Positions 33,481 through 44,552 of a stretch of DNA of 64,000 nucleotides are shown in pieces. Every line of letters starts with the position of its first letter. Position 1 is the first letter of the stretch. The position numbers and the translations under genes are program-made. This DNA comes from Panopea generosa (taxonomy: Eukaryota > Mollusca > Bivalvia > Adapedonta > Hiatellidae): the NCBI GenBank assembly GCA_029582155.1, contig CM055901.1, positions 47,117,228 to 47,181,227 of the forward strand. Reading direction: 5' to 3'. Under the pieces are notes generated by a model. It was not told the DNA's origin. It did not search any database and saw only the letters and a program-made list of their open reading frames with translations.

Positions 33481-33835
33481 TCTTATATAACTTTGGTCAA
33501 GATTCATTAAAAGATGCTGATGCCAGATTACACACAGCACCATATAATGCTACAGAATAATTTAAGAGCCAAAACATCTGATTTGTCCAGTTCAAGATAC
33601 AGTATGATTGCCTCCAGTGTTATATATTTGGTCAAAATCCAGTGCAAGATGCAAGTACTAGAGTGCACAAAAGATGATCAAAGTAAAAACCCTCAATACG
33701 TTTTAAAGGAAGCATATTAGGATTTTCAAAACTTAAGAATTGGTGATAAACTCAAATGTGTACTCACTGAGCCCTTGGTGTCATAAGGATATGTATTAAA
33801 ACATTGCTAACTTTGGTTCATCTAAGAAAAAGTCT
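33481..33835. other. Remainder of a degenerate core repeat
   Basis: Phrases such as TTTGGTCAAxATxCA and CAGTTCAAGATAC suggest two further decayed core units. The 68-codon frame 33514-33720 within them is not considered a gene. Confidence 0.35.
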
Positions 33836-33970
33836 GACAGGAGCGACAAAGGTCGACAGGAGCGACAAAGGTCGACAGGAGCAGCAAAGGTTGATAAGAG
33901 CGGCATAGGTCAACAGGAGCGGCAAAGGTCAACAGGAGAGGCAAAGGTCAACAGAAGCGGCAAAGGTTGT
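33836..33970 (+). repeat. Short tandem repeat, about 19-bp unit, 7 copies
   Basis: The unit is CAGGAGCGGCAAAGGTCAA with variants. Each unit contains an AGGTCR-like half-site; copies diverge from left to right (GTCGACAGG to GTCAACAGG). Confidence 0.9.
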
Positions 33971-34826
33971 CAATCTTATTTTCAAAATAAGGATTTTGTT
34001 TCAGTTTTAACAATCAGATTAAAATATTGTCTTTTATTACTTTTTGCCAGATTTGAAACTGCAAATCATTTTTTTATATATAAATGATAAAGAGATGCAT
34101 TGTATTAATTTTAAAAATAACCGAAAAAAAAACAAACTGAATTTAAGACATTTGTGGCTCATTTACCTGGCATACTACCTGAATCTACATTGAGGTCATG
34201 TTCTCTCTGACTTCTACAGTACTGATAAACCCTGACCTAAATTTTAATTTCTAAATAAACAAAACTTTTATTCTTATGTTTTGGAACATTCTATTATCAT
34301 TTGTAGCATTAAAAATATTTTTACTGACAAAGAGACAAACAATAAAGACCTAAGTCAACCTTACTGACATATTTTTTTTATAGATCAACATTGTTATGAA
34401 ATGTGAAGCTATGATAAACCAATAAAGTATTCCTGACACAATTCTTCGATAAACACTGATAGTATAGTCCATCTGAAATTTTACCACGGACTAATTGCAA
34501 CAGATAATGTTAATGTTGTTTCTGACAGTATAGGCCTAGTTTGATTCAAAAATAAAAATAGAGAACAAGCGAAGTTGTGTAGATTGGTTTATTTTGTAAA
34601 TTGAATTTCATCCAAATGCATGTCCGAATACTATACAACTTCTCTACTTTCGTTTTGTAAATAACTTATTATATTCATTTATGGGATTGAAACAATGATG
34701 ACAGTTTTATGACTAGTCATTAAAATTACCGCTTCTATATTGGATACAAATTTCATGTGTTTGAATTTTCTTTCAAGAAAAGAAATCAGGCATTGACTCT
34801 GGATGGAAAAGTATCTGTAAAAATAT
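33971..34826. other. Unassigned stretch with a weak minus-strand exon candidate
   Basis: On the minus strand, 34213-34167 lies between CTGTAG and GCCAG^GTAAAT and can encode SQREHDLNVDSGSMP. The polypyrimidine tract is poor, and the peptide is only loosely like PDE4 sequence. I do not call it as a gene. Confidence 0.25.
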
Positions 34827-36205
34827 ATGACAAATGCAATAAGGTACAGTTATTGTTTCAATGCCCATATCTGCTGCAAGAGACATGGTAAACCAGGAAG
34901 TGCTAGCTTCTCTTTTTTTACTTATGAGTTATGCACACATCCAGCATCTCTATTTGACACAGATGGTTTAATTCCGGTTGCTTATAAACCCCAACTTGCT
35001 GATGAAATTATGCAATCTGTTTGGAAACCAGCAATAACTGAAGGTTACCATGAGTCACAGTATGTCTTAGATGGCGAGTCTTCTTCAGATAACACCATGG
35101 AATCTTTGTGTAACAAATTAGGTGATTTTCCAACAATATATTGACTTCATTTTTAAGAATTTTGGCAGGAATGTTGTAATTGCGTTTGCTGGGTATCCAG
35201 ATGGTCCGTCAATAAAAGATACTGCACACTTGAGCAGAAATATTGGGTTACATCGGGAGCACCATTCACTTTACTGGTAACATGACCTTAAATATGAAAA
35301 AAGCAGTAATTCTTGCGCATTCGAAAATCAAGCAGCATTTTATTCACATGTTAAGCTAGCATTTATAATCAAATGCCATTAAATCCATCCATGCAGAAGC
35401 TTATGCTGATCTATAAGTAACCTACTGTGAAAACAAATGTGGAATGTGCAGTAGAAATTCAAACCATTGTGATAGGTGATGATACAGATATTCTTATATT
35501 ACTGTGCTATTACGCAAACTACAAGGATCACACTATTTTTTTTTTTAAACCAAGACCCAAAAAAATGCAAAAACGTAAAAATTCATGGAATATTCAAGAA
35601 ACAAAAGTGAATCTTGGTCCTGATGTTTGCAACAGTATTCTATTTATTCATGCAATACTAGGTTGTGATAACATCTCTCATATTTACGGCATTGGCAAAG
35701 CTGTAGCGCTATATAGTTTGAAACGAATGAATTATTTCATATGTGCTTTGGTGTTCAACAATGAAAACGCATCCAATAATGAAGGCATTGAAGCTGGGGT
35801 AAAAAACATAGTAGTTTTATACAATGTAAAAAGAAAGAAAACTTAAATTCCCTAAGAGTGAGCAGATTCTTCAAGAAAGTTGCCGTCAATGCTGTGTTAC
35901 CCACTACATTTGCCTTCAACATCTGAATCTGCAAAGAATGACAGTCTCAAAGTTTATCATCAAGCTCAGGTTTGGAAAGAAAACATTGATATTGGGGGTG
36001 GAAGATATCAAAGAGTAAGCTTTTAGCATTGCAAACAGAAAAATCACCTGCTCCTGACAGACTCCTGCAGATTATACATTACAAATGTAAAACTGATTGT
36101 CGAACTGGTCATTCATTGTAAGTGCAAAAAAGTATGGGTTAGATTGTTCACCAGAGTTTGGTGCATGTAGAGGGGCCAGCTGCCTCAATAGCTCATTAAT
36201 CCAGA
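34827..36205 (+). pseudogene. Broken copy of a multicopy invertebrate gene (GDDTD/GCD nuclease-like domain plus Cys-rich tail)
   Basis: Conserved blocks appear in order but in shifting frames: QLLFQ near 34851; YELCTHPASLFDTDGL within 34827-35144; VVIAFAGYPDGPSIKDTAHL in another frame at about 35175-35235; VIGDDTDILILL and FIHAILGCDNIS within the 139-codon frame 35427-35846; then SPAPDRLLQIIHYKCKTDC and YGLDCSPEFGACRGASC near 36050-36200, separated by stops. From memory this block order belongs to large unnamed invertebrate proteins. GDDTD...GCD resembles acidic motifs of FEN1/PIN-type nucleases, and the Cys tail resembles a CXC domain. Several frameshifts and in-frame stops show it is dead. 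Function and any transposon link are unknown. Confidence 0.65.
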
Positions 36206-36210
36206 TTGAA

Positions 36211-36653
36211 ACGTCTAACTTGAATGACTTATAGTTCACGGACTACTTTATGGCTAATATGAGTGCAACATATAATCCTGTGCAGGAAATTTTCAATTTG
36301 AGTTTTATTCTAAATGGTGAAACAATTATTTAATCTAGATATAGGTTTAAGGGCATTAATCGTATTCTGAATGCAGTCTTACCCTATTTTAAACGCGTCA
36401 TACTTTGTTTAGCGCTGCAATAAATATACATGAGATTTACGAAAATAAATGTCTCGCCTGTCACAAATACAAAGGGGTAGGGTTTAGTCTGACATGTACC
36501 AAATAAGTAATTGGGCAGAGCATATTATATGATGAACAATTATGAATAACACAAAATTTAAGAAAAATAAAATGGATGCCACCGGGATTCGGGCACATAC
36601 CCAAGAAGAAATTGGGCAGTATGTAGTATATAATGATGTGTCTTAATCAACTA
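36211..36653. other. Unassigned stretch
   Basis: It contains two diverged copies of GTAATTGGGCAG/AAATTGGGCAGTATGTAGTATATAATGATG-like sequence, roughly 100 bp apart. No gene or known family was recognised. Confidence 0.4.
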
Positions 36654-38477
36654 CCGTATATCCTCATGTATATTGCGCATCCATGTATATTGCACATCCA
36701 TGTTTTAAGATCAAGAACTAAGAAAAAAATACAATTCTCCTATATATGTGTATATCGCGTATCATAATTTTGAAATCTCATTCAGATTCGACTGTGGCGA
36801 CATGTTGGAAGGAATACCTGACTCGATATGCTAAACAGAATTTGATTGGTCTGGAAAAAAAACAGTAGACTGGTACTCGCTAAAAAATATTGAATTTGTT
36901 CCCAAGATTTTATACACACACAAAATACTTGACAGTTCTCATCACTGTCTCAATACATACTCAGAGTTGTCAACACCTGCCCAGGCGTGCCAATTAAGCT
37001 GTCAACAACCGGTAATATGCAGAAGCCACATGGCAGCACCAGCTTTCAATACTCCAAAATGACCAGTGACACTTGTACACAAGTCATTTTTTTTTTTTTT
37101 AAAAAATCTTACAAATTTTTTTTTTTAATCATAACGAAATAACACATATTATAATTATTTTATTTTATAAACATAAACTACTGCAAATCACACAAACAAA
37201 AGATATATGTGTGAATAAATACATTTATGATGATAACAGTATTGCATTTATACCACATTTGTCAATACACTGCGGTCCCGTTATAACGCGGTCCGGTATA
37301 ACGCGAATTCCGTTATAACGCAGTTTTTGCTTGGCTGCCATTTTTTCGTCGGGGTGGAAAAGTCGTGATGTAAAACTTGAAAATCTGTGCGAATGATCCT
37401 ATGACAACCAAACAATATATCGTCGCCATGTTTTGACCTGATAACCGCTCATCTTCTACTCACCAATTAGCCTTGATTATAAAAAACTATTACAACCATT
37501 ACCTCATGGTGGTTTAAAGGATAGCTGAAGTGATTGATTCATGCCAGCATTGACTATTAACAGTTTGTAATAATCCAGAGTGCTTCAATAAATGCTGTCA
37601 CGCGCCAAACACGGAAGCCATATGCAAACTTTGTTTTTATCGAGTGATCACGTGATCAAGCAACGAAGCGGTTGACAGGTATTAATATATTGCGGGTTTC
37701 TTATTGGATCGTAAACACAAACTCATTTTTATTATTTTATTGTTGTTAATCCTTCAGATATACATTTTTAATATTTTAACACTAACAACGTTGAGTTTAA
37801 ATTGAAGCGCGATTTTTTATATAGACACTGTTTTTTTTTTCTCCTTCCAGGTTAAACGGAAATGGCTGCCAATTTTAGAAAAATCAAAACACAAAAAAGT
37901 TTTTCTTTCTTTTCTTTTTTTTTTGTATTAATTTTATACATATCTAAGTGTATCTGTTGTAACCAAATACGCATTGTATCATATTACAATGCCAACAATA
38001 CCATTCACATAGAGTCGGACAGCACGATAGGTGTGAATAACCGACATCAATTTTTTTTCGAGGTAGTTATCACTATAACACGGTTTCGTTTTGTGGACCC
38101 ATAAGAACCGCGTTATAAACCAGTCTGCTATTTTAAATGTTATTTCCAGTCACGACATAAATAAGCAGTAAACACTTTCTTATTTTTCGATTTATTTGAC
38201 ATGTTTTACTGCATATATAATGTATAATAAATGAATTTTAAAAAAACATTCTCCGCTAGGTAAATCATCACCTATAATCGAGCTCACATGAAGAAATTGT
38301 CCTGAAATTAATATCTGAACATACCACTGTACAAAACTTTTTCTGAATCGATAAATCTTTGAAAATTTTACATATAAAAAAAATGAAATCTTCTGTACCT
38401 ATGTATATCGCACATCCCTTCTCGAAGATCTTAAAAGTTGGGGGAAAAAAACGCTCATAATACATGAGGATAAATGG
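36654..38477. mobile_element. Pogo-like element interrupted by a second pogo-like element
   Basis: The left end CCGTATATCCTCATGTATAT and the right end (reverse complement) CCATTTATCCTCATGTATTA are inverted, with TA on the left and an eroded TG on the right. Subterminal phrases TATATTGCGCATCC and TATATCGCACATCC support a single element. The second element occupies 37268-38129, so the outer one was about 960 bp before that insertion. No transposase frame survives; the 65-codon minus-strand frame at 38268-38465 is not recognisable. Confidence 0.65.
37268..38129. mobile_element. Pogo/Tc1-like non-autonomous element, inner nested copy
   Basis: The left end CACTGCGGTCCCGTTATAAC, preceded by TA, and the internal sequence match 28230-29103 along its length. 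The right end keeps AACCGCGTTATAA but then decays (CAGTCTGCTA). A frame of 80 codons (37862-38104) corresponds to the frame of the other copy with a 3-bp length change in the poly-T part. Confidence 0.7.
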
Positions 38478-39314
38478 TGAAGAAAATAAAAAAAAAGGAA
38501 CACTATTTTACTAATTTTTTTCAAACAAGTTGAACAGTTGAAGTTCGATTTTCCTCTACTTTTAGTATGTCATTTTGAATGGTTTACTCTTTCAGGAAAG
38601 GTAAAAATCATTTATGAACTAATTTGTCAGAGGTTTGGCTTATATTTTCATAAATTGACTAGACTATGACCTATCAATTTAATGCTATACATGACCTAAA
38701 TTTCGTATAATCTCTTACTAAAATAGTTTTCAACATAAAATAAGACTGGATTAAATTAAATTCACCAATAATACTCTTAGAGACCAAATTAATTTTAACA
38801 TTTCAATTTGCCTCAACTTGCATAATGACAAGTTACTGTATTTTATTAGCATCATGAAACATTTATTTACACTGTCTTGTCCTTGGCTTGTCACAGTTTA
38901 TCATGTGAAACATGAAAGTGCAAGATTATTTGTGGCAGTAGTCGACTGTATGTGAAGGGAAAGACACTACCTGTGATGATGAAACATCAGTGACATTCAT
39001 AACACACTATAGCCCGTGTTTCCCCTTCCCCGGTGTCTGAGGTAACTCACTAGTAAAACAGTAAGGTATGCACATCAAAGGCCGGTACACAATTGGTTAT
39101 GAGCACAAACAACATCAGTGTTTTCACTTATTTACCAATTTAGAGGGAATGTGGGAGTACATTTGCTGTTGAGTCGGTGAGGTTTGCAGTTTACATCTTA
39201 GCGTACATTTTACCACAAAATGACTGAGACCATTTAACCAAGTATTTGTGCAACTGGATTTTAAAGTGATACTATGGCATTTTTTTAAAAAGCTGTTTTC
39301 AACACGACAGGTTA
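38478..39314. other. Unassigned stretch
   Basis: AT-rich except for a GC-richer patch at 39010-39060 (AGCCCGTGTTTCCCCTTCCC). That patch ends in a donor-like GAG^GTAACT but lacks a usable acceptor. No gene is called. Confidence 0.4.
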
Positions 39315-39470
39315 TATAAATAAGGCATGTCCAGTTTTACTGGTAGAGGAAGACCTCAGATAAAGAACCACTATCCTTCCTCAAGTAACTGGCTATCTTT
39401 CTCACGAAAATATTTGGTCCCAGTATGGCTCAAACCCACGACCTCAGCAATGAGAGGTGATCATTAAACA
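39315..39470 (-). mobile_element. tRNA-derived SINE, family 4
   Basis: The plus strand reads GGCATGTCCAGTTTTACTGG, AGGAAGACCTCAGATAAAGA, ACTATCCTTCCTCAAGTAAC and the reversed box B TGGCTCAAACCCACGACC. It matches 41690-41850 and 58085-58278 in the same orientation. Confidence 0.7.
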
Positions 39471-39603
39471 ACAGTGCCTGAAATCACTCATTAAATGAGG
39501 ACCCTCACAGATGGATTATAGACATTAATTTATCAGTAAGATATCCTTTAAGGTACTATTGTGGTGTATACATTCATGTGAAGAATGTTTACATGAGGTG
39601 CCA

Positions 39604-39885
39604 GGCCCAACTAGCTCAGTTGGTAGCACGTCTGACTATCAATCATGAGATTCAATCCCCTCTCAGCTACAGTCTCCATGATGACTGATATACCACATTG
39701 TGTCTCATTATCATTCGTCTCTCACCGCTGATTCAAGTGGGAAAGTTGTCAGTTACTTGTTGAGATGGGGTGTGCTTGAGTACTGGTTAATTTTCCATGA
39801 TCCCAGAAAACAGTGGTTAGGTTAACTGATCACCTATTAGCCCTTGATGGCATAAAAATGACTGCAAAAATTCAATAACATGAGG
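39604..39885 (+). mobile_element. tRNA-derived SINE, family 2, full-length head
   Basis: Box A is TAGCTCAGTTGGTAGCACG and box B AGATTCAATCCCC, a clean tRNA-like head. The body carries TGATATACCACATTGTGTC, CGCTGATTCAAGTGGGAAAG and GATCCCAGAAAACAGTGGTT. The 3' block is TGGCATAAAAATGACTGCAA. This is the best copy in the window for defining the family. Confidence 0.8.
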
Positions 39886-40285
39886 TGGACCTTCATGACA
39901 ACTACACTACTTTATTGCTTGTTAAGTAGTTACTTTACAATATTGATCAGAAAATAAGAATTCTAGATGCTACAAATATTCACAGCTGTTAATATATATA
40001 CAGGGGATATGCCATAATCAAAGGATATATGTCCATGAACACTTTTTAATTACTGCATAAGAACACAATCTGTTGAAGGTAAGATAATAACAAATTTGTT
40101 GTTTTGGACAATAAAGAGTATCCACCATTTTCATTACGAAGTATTACGGGAGCCTATATCGTGGGACAATACTGAGTATTACTAATATACCCATTCCCAA
40201 ATAACATCACCATCAACCAGTTGCAGTGACATCAAAGGCAATTTCACAAAATTTAAAACTGATCTAGTGATAAAACAAACCAACA

Positions 40286-40559
40286 ACAAGAGTTGTCAGA
40301 AGACCAACAGAGCTCGCCTCTGGGTGTCTAAGTCTAAAAAGGGCCATAACTGTGCCAAAATGCAATCCAGAGTTATGGTTCTTATCTCTGTGTGTTCCAT
40401 TGATGATGGTAAACGCACATACAACGTTTCATTCATATCCAAAGAGTGGTTGCATAGATATCTGAAACTTGTACACAAAAGTTTAACCTGGGTGTCTAGA
40501 TGACGACAACGCTGGGGTCATGACAATAGCTCTCCTTGGACTTCATCCCGGCGAGCTAA
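40286..40559 (+). mobile_element. Short ACAAGAG-type element with hairpin-CTAA end (one core unit)
   Basis: It starts ACAAGAGTTGTCAGAAGACC then GAGCTCGCC, and ends ACAATAGCTCTCC ... GGCGAGCTAA. AGCTC-CC and GG-GAGCT pair to form the terminal hairpin. This is the same start and end logic as 43185-44477 with an unrelated interior (AAAGGGCCATAACTGTGCC). Overlapping 78- and 60-codon frames on opposite strands are chance. Confidence 0.7.
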
Positions 40560-40644
40560 AAAAAACGAAAAGAAAAACGAGGGCTACTCATCAACTGATT
40601 TTGATGCAAAAAACATTTTTCAATGTTCATAAAGTTAATCCATT

Positions 40645-40822
40645 GTCATTTGTCTCACTCCACTGATTCAGTGGGGAAGTTATCAGTTATATGCAGAGAT
40701 GGGTGTGCTGAAGTGCTGGTTAACTTTCCAGGATCCCACGAAAGAAGCTTAAGTAAGTAATTGACCTGTTAGCCTTCAAAGACATAAAAATGATGCTAAA
40801 TATTCAAACAAATACACAAACA
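40645..40822 (+). mobile_element. tRNA-derived SINE, family 2, 5'-truncated
   Basis: It begins in the body (CATTGTCATTTGTCTCACTC) and runs through GGTGTGCTGAAGTGCTGG and GATCCCACG to the tail ATAAAAATGATGCTAAATATTC. Truncation at the 5' end is typical of target-primed reverse transcription. Confidence 0.75.
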
Positions 40823-41194
40823 CATTATTGCAAAACTGACATGGGATTACACTAGAATACCATTCCTGTATTGAACATGGACAATTAGTGTCAGCAATGA
40901 CATTTTGAAATGAGAGTATCATACATTTTCCTGAACAATGAAATGCATATTATACTATCTGACAATCTAGAATATTTGATGAACAAGAAAAACTTTAACT
41001 TGATAGAAATCAAGCAAAGAAACAAGCAAATATAAACATAAACATTTATCCACTCATAACAAGCAGCTTTCTTCCATATGATTCCCCCTTTTCATGTATT
41101 CAATATAGATATTAAATTTAAGTGTAGAGTGGTGAATATATTGTGATGCAATAATTTGAATTATTTCCATTATACAACTCATTCAGACATAAAA

Positions 41195-41412
41195 CTGTTA
41201 GTGTAGTCTGTGGTAGAGCATCAAACCTATGTTCTGAGGGTATTGGGTTCAATCCTCCACCACGGCAATGTGAAGTGTTCTTGAGCACAACACTCTTTCC
41301 ACATATGCTTAGTACCGGTTCTACCAGGATGACTTTGAGCCTGATTTGTCTAACTTGTAAGAACTTGTTTCATAATCAAAGTAAAGTAAAATAAATAAAT
41401 TTAAACTAACTA
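41195..41412 (+). mobile_element. tRNA-derived SINE, family 3
   Basis: It has a box A-like GTAGTCTGTGGTAGAGCATC and box B TTGGGTTCAATCCTCC, then CTTTCCACATATGCTTAGTA, CCGGTTCTACCAGGATGAC and a tail AAAATAAATAAATTTAAACT. Confidence 0.75.
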
Positions 41413-41689
41413 TAAAATGTCATGAAAATAATTATTGTAAGACCTCCGATTAAGCAACAGTCATACCACACATTCTATTATGGCCCATGAATACATATAT
41501 ATAATTTTAATCTATTTCAATAAATTGTAACCATCTTTGTCTAGAATAAGTTCAACCTGTGAACTAATAATATCGGTCTACATGCTCTTGTGCTGAGTAA
41601 CTTGTTATTTGCACCCATTCTAAATAAAAGCAAACATTTTTATTATTTGAATGGGGTTATAATAACAACATTTTCAACACATAACAGGA

Positions 41690-41850
41690 TATGCAAACTA
41701 TGACAAATTAATTGTTACTGGTGGATGAAGGCCTCAGAATGGTCTCTGAGTAGAAACACTGTCCTTCCTGCAAGAAACTGACAAACTTTCTCACATAAAG
41801 ATTATTGACCAAGCTGAAGCTCGAACCAAAGACTTCAGTGACAAAACAAA
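41690..41850 (-). mobile_element. tRNA-derived SINE, family 4
   Basis: TTACTGGTGGATGAAGGCCT, CAGAATGGTCTCTGAGTAGA, CACTGTCCTTCCTGCAAGAA and GACTTCAGTGAC give the family order. The box B region is CTGAAGCTCGAACC when read on the plus strand. Confidence 0.65.
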
Positions 41851-42242
41851 GACGAAAAAGAACCAATGATAAAAAATCAGCTAATACTAAGTGTTATAAA
41901 ACAACCAGTGTCCCTGAAGAATTCTCTGACATAAGTTGCAATCTCTCTTATTTATCTTCCACTTTTATCAATTGAAAGGCCATTATTTTGCTGAGAAAAT
42001 CCAATATAGATGTTAATCATTTGTCTCATTCTTCGTTTTTAAAACATTTTATGTCTTAGAAACACAAATAACATATTAATCACTATGGGCCCACCATTAA
42101 CAATTTCTGATAGAGCAACTCATTTAAGTAATTCAACAGGAGATTTCTTGTGAAGACATTTGCAAATAGTTACATTTAGTATCATAACATTCAGTATCAA
42201 ACAAACTGTCATTTCTATTTTATAATGTATAATACTGTTAAT
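41851..42242. other. Unassigned stretch
   Basis: No gene, exon or known repeat was recognised. Confidence 0.5.
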
Positions 42243-42332
42243 ACAGTAAAACCTGTCTTCAGCAGCCAGTCAAGGAAAGGAGCAAAAGTGGCCATTCAAG
42301 AAAGGATGTTGTTTAAAACAGGTAGCCATTTT
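42243..42332 (-). mobile_element. Fragment of the CCTGT-terminus MITE
   Basis: CAGTAAAACCTGTCTTCAGC, AGCCAGTCAAGGAAAGGAGC and AAAAGTGGCCATTCAAG are the reverse complement of the right half of 20655-20832. The other half is missing. Confidence 0.65.
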
Positions 42333-43067
42333 TATGAAGAGTTTTATGTTTTATCTCAACGTTTCAATTATATGATTCCCAATGCAGTCTTATAACTTAC
42401 ACCATTAGTTGGTTTACTGGTAAAACATTGAACTGTAAGGTTACAATTAAAGTTTAATTATTCATCCAACACTGAAATCTACAAATTCTAATACAGCCAA
42501 TATCATAAGTGCTTTCAGTTTGCTAACATTGGCTAACTGATTTTCCTGGACACTGATTAGCAGGCAGAAAGCAACAGAATTAGGCAGAAAAAAATGTGCT
42601 TGCTGTTTAATGATGCTGAAGGCAGCCACGTAGTTTAACCACAAAATAGTATATTCATTCTTTCACTCTTAAACTCCTGAGATAATTAACTTCCCATAAT
42701 TCACATATATCTTACACAATATTGTATTAATTAATTATTAATAAATTCATGAAATAATCTTTGCTCCATAAAATAACTAAATTTATAATCCCAATCAACA
42801 TTCCTGACCAACACCTGAATAAGTTCCAGAAGAGGAGCACAATCATTTGAACTGAGCTAGCTGGTAAGGAAGAATGTCTCTATCAATTTGCTGATACAAC
42901 AATATTTGTGATAATCAAGTGAGATCACAGACAGCCAATAATTACCAGAAGCTGTTACATGTCAATTAAGTGGTCATACTGTTGGAGTAAGAAGATTCAC
43001 TGACTATCTTACTGATTTATCAGTTGTTGGCTTCATCATCATCCGTTATGTCAACTGCAACCAACCA
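42333..43067. other. Unassigned stretch
   Basis: AT-rich with no coding signal. The 60-codon minus-strand frame at 42462-42644 has no motif or splice support. Confidence 0.5.
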
Positions 43068-43145
43068 TGCAGTAGGTGTAACTGCAGTGATGGTCAAGTA
43101 GTAGAGTGCCCACCTCTCTTGAAGATGGTTGTGGGTTTGATCTTG
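43068..43145 (+). mobile_element. Head fragment of a family 1 SINE
   Basis: GCAGTGATGGTCAAGTAGTA (box A region) and TTGTGGGTTTGATC (box B) are followed by CACCAAAGAATGCAAAA. The SINE sequence then stops shortly before an ACAAGAG-type element. Confidence 0.65.
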
Positions 43146-43184
43146 TTACACCAAAGAATGCAAAATTAATTAAAAGGAATTGAA

Positions 43185-44477
43185 ACAAGAGGGTCAAGAT
43201 GGCCCTAAATTGCTCACCTGACTTACCTTGAGTCAACCAACTTAAGTAGATTATATAATACATGTACACTCAAAATTCCAGAAAAACTAGATGGGAAGTA
43301 GTTAGATTTTTTATTTGTTTTGAAGAAGTAACGGATGCATAGAAGAGTTCAAACTTGGTAGAGGTTCACCCATGGTAAATGTCAGTGAAATTACATTGAA
43401 ATCAGGTCAGTAGATTCTGACAAGAAGGCTTTTGAAGTTTTTACTATAGTTGCCTATATAGTAAACTAGCATCTCACTGTGGTGGTCATGTTTTTTAACA
43501 AATCACAACAGCTTGAACAACTTGGTAAAGGGTCACCCAAGAAACATTTCTGCAAAACTGTTTTAAAATAGATCCTGTGACAAGAAGATTTTTTAAGTTT
43601 TTACTAATTAAACTTGCCTCGCCCCCTGGCCACCATGTTTTTAGACGAATTAAGATGGCTTGAACAAACTTGGTAGAGGGTAACCCAAGGAACATTTCTG
43701 TGAAGTGATATCAAAATTTGCCCAGTGGTTTCTGACAAGAAGATTTTTTAAGTTTTTTTCTATAGCTTGTATAGTAAACTAACCCCACCCCCTGGCCGCC
43801 ATGTTTTTTTACCAATCACTATGGTTTGAACAAACTTGGTGGAGTGTCCTCCGAGGAACATTTCTGTAAAATTATTTTTAAATCAAGCCAGTAGTTTCTG
43901 ACAAGAAGATTTTTTAAGTTTTTACTAATTAAACTTGCCCTGCCCTCTGGCAGCCATGTTTCTTGACGAATCAAGATGGCTTGAACAAACCTGGTAGAGG
44001 CTCACCCAAGGAACATTTCTGTGAAGTTATATCAAAATTGGTCTAATGGTTTCTGACAAGAAGATTTTTTAAGTTTTTACTGTAGCTTATATAGTAAACT
44101 AACCCTGCCCCCTGTCAGCCATGTTTTTTTGAGGAATCAAGATGGCTTGAACAAACTTTGTAGTGGATCACCCAAGGAACATTTCTGTGAAATTATTTTA
44201 AAATCGAGCTAGTAGTTTCTGACAAGAAGATTTTTTAAGTTTTTACTAATTAAACTTGCCTGCCCTCTGGCGGCCATATTTTTTGATGAATCAAGATGGC
44301 TTGAACAAACTTGGTAGAGACTCACCCAAGGAACATTTCTTTCAAGTTATATCAAAATTGGCCCAGTGGTTTAAGAGGAGAAGTTGTTAGAAGCTAAAAG
44401 TTAACGATGCACGACAGACCACGGACACCAGGCGATCACAATAGCTCACCTGTGAGCCTTTGGCTCAGGTGAGCTAA
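43185..44477 (+). mobile_element. ACAAGAG-type element, family A, full length (1,293 bp)
   Basis: The 5' end is ACAAGAGGGTCAAGATGGCC then GCTCACCTGA. Inside are about six copies of a core unit of about 170 bp: CCCTGGCCGCCATGTTTTTT, AAGATGGCTTGAACAAACTT, CCCAAGGAACATTTCTGTGA, TTTCTGACAAGAAGATTTTT. The 3' end is GGCGATCACAATAGCTCACC, a hairpin AGCTCACCT...AGGTGAGCT with inner GAGCC/GGCTC, then AA, giving a CTAA terminus. There are no TIRs of transposon length and no obvious TSD. Hairpin plus CTRR with internal tandem units recalls non-autonomous Helitron/Helentron elements such as oyster pearl (from memory; unverified). Confidence 0.75.
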
Positions 44478-44552
44478 AAAAACACTATAAAATTTGACAA
44501 GCAAGAAATGTTGCAGCTTTAGACAGGATGCATAACAAACTTGTGATATATC

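Noticed and set aside
39010-39060. GC-richer patch with a donor-like GAG^GTAACT
   Set aside because: No plausible acceptor and stops in the relevant frames on the plus strand. The minus-strand reading (VTSDTGEGETRAIVCYE) also lacks flanking signals.
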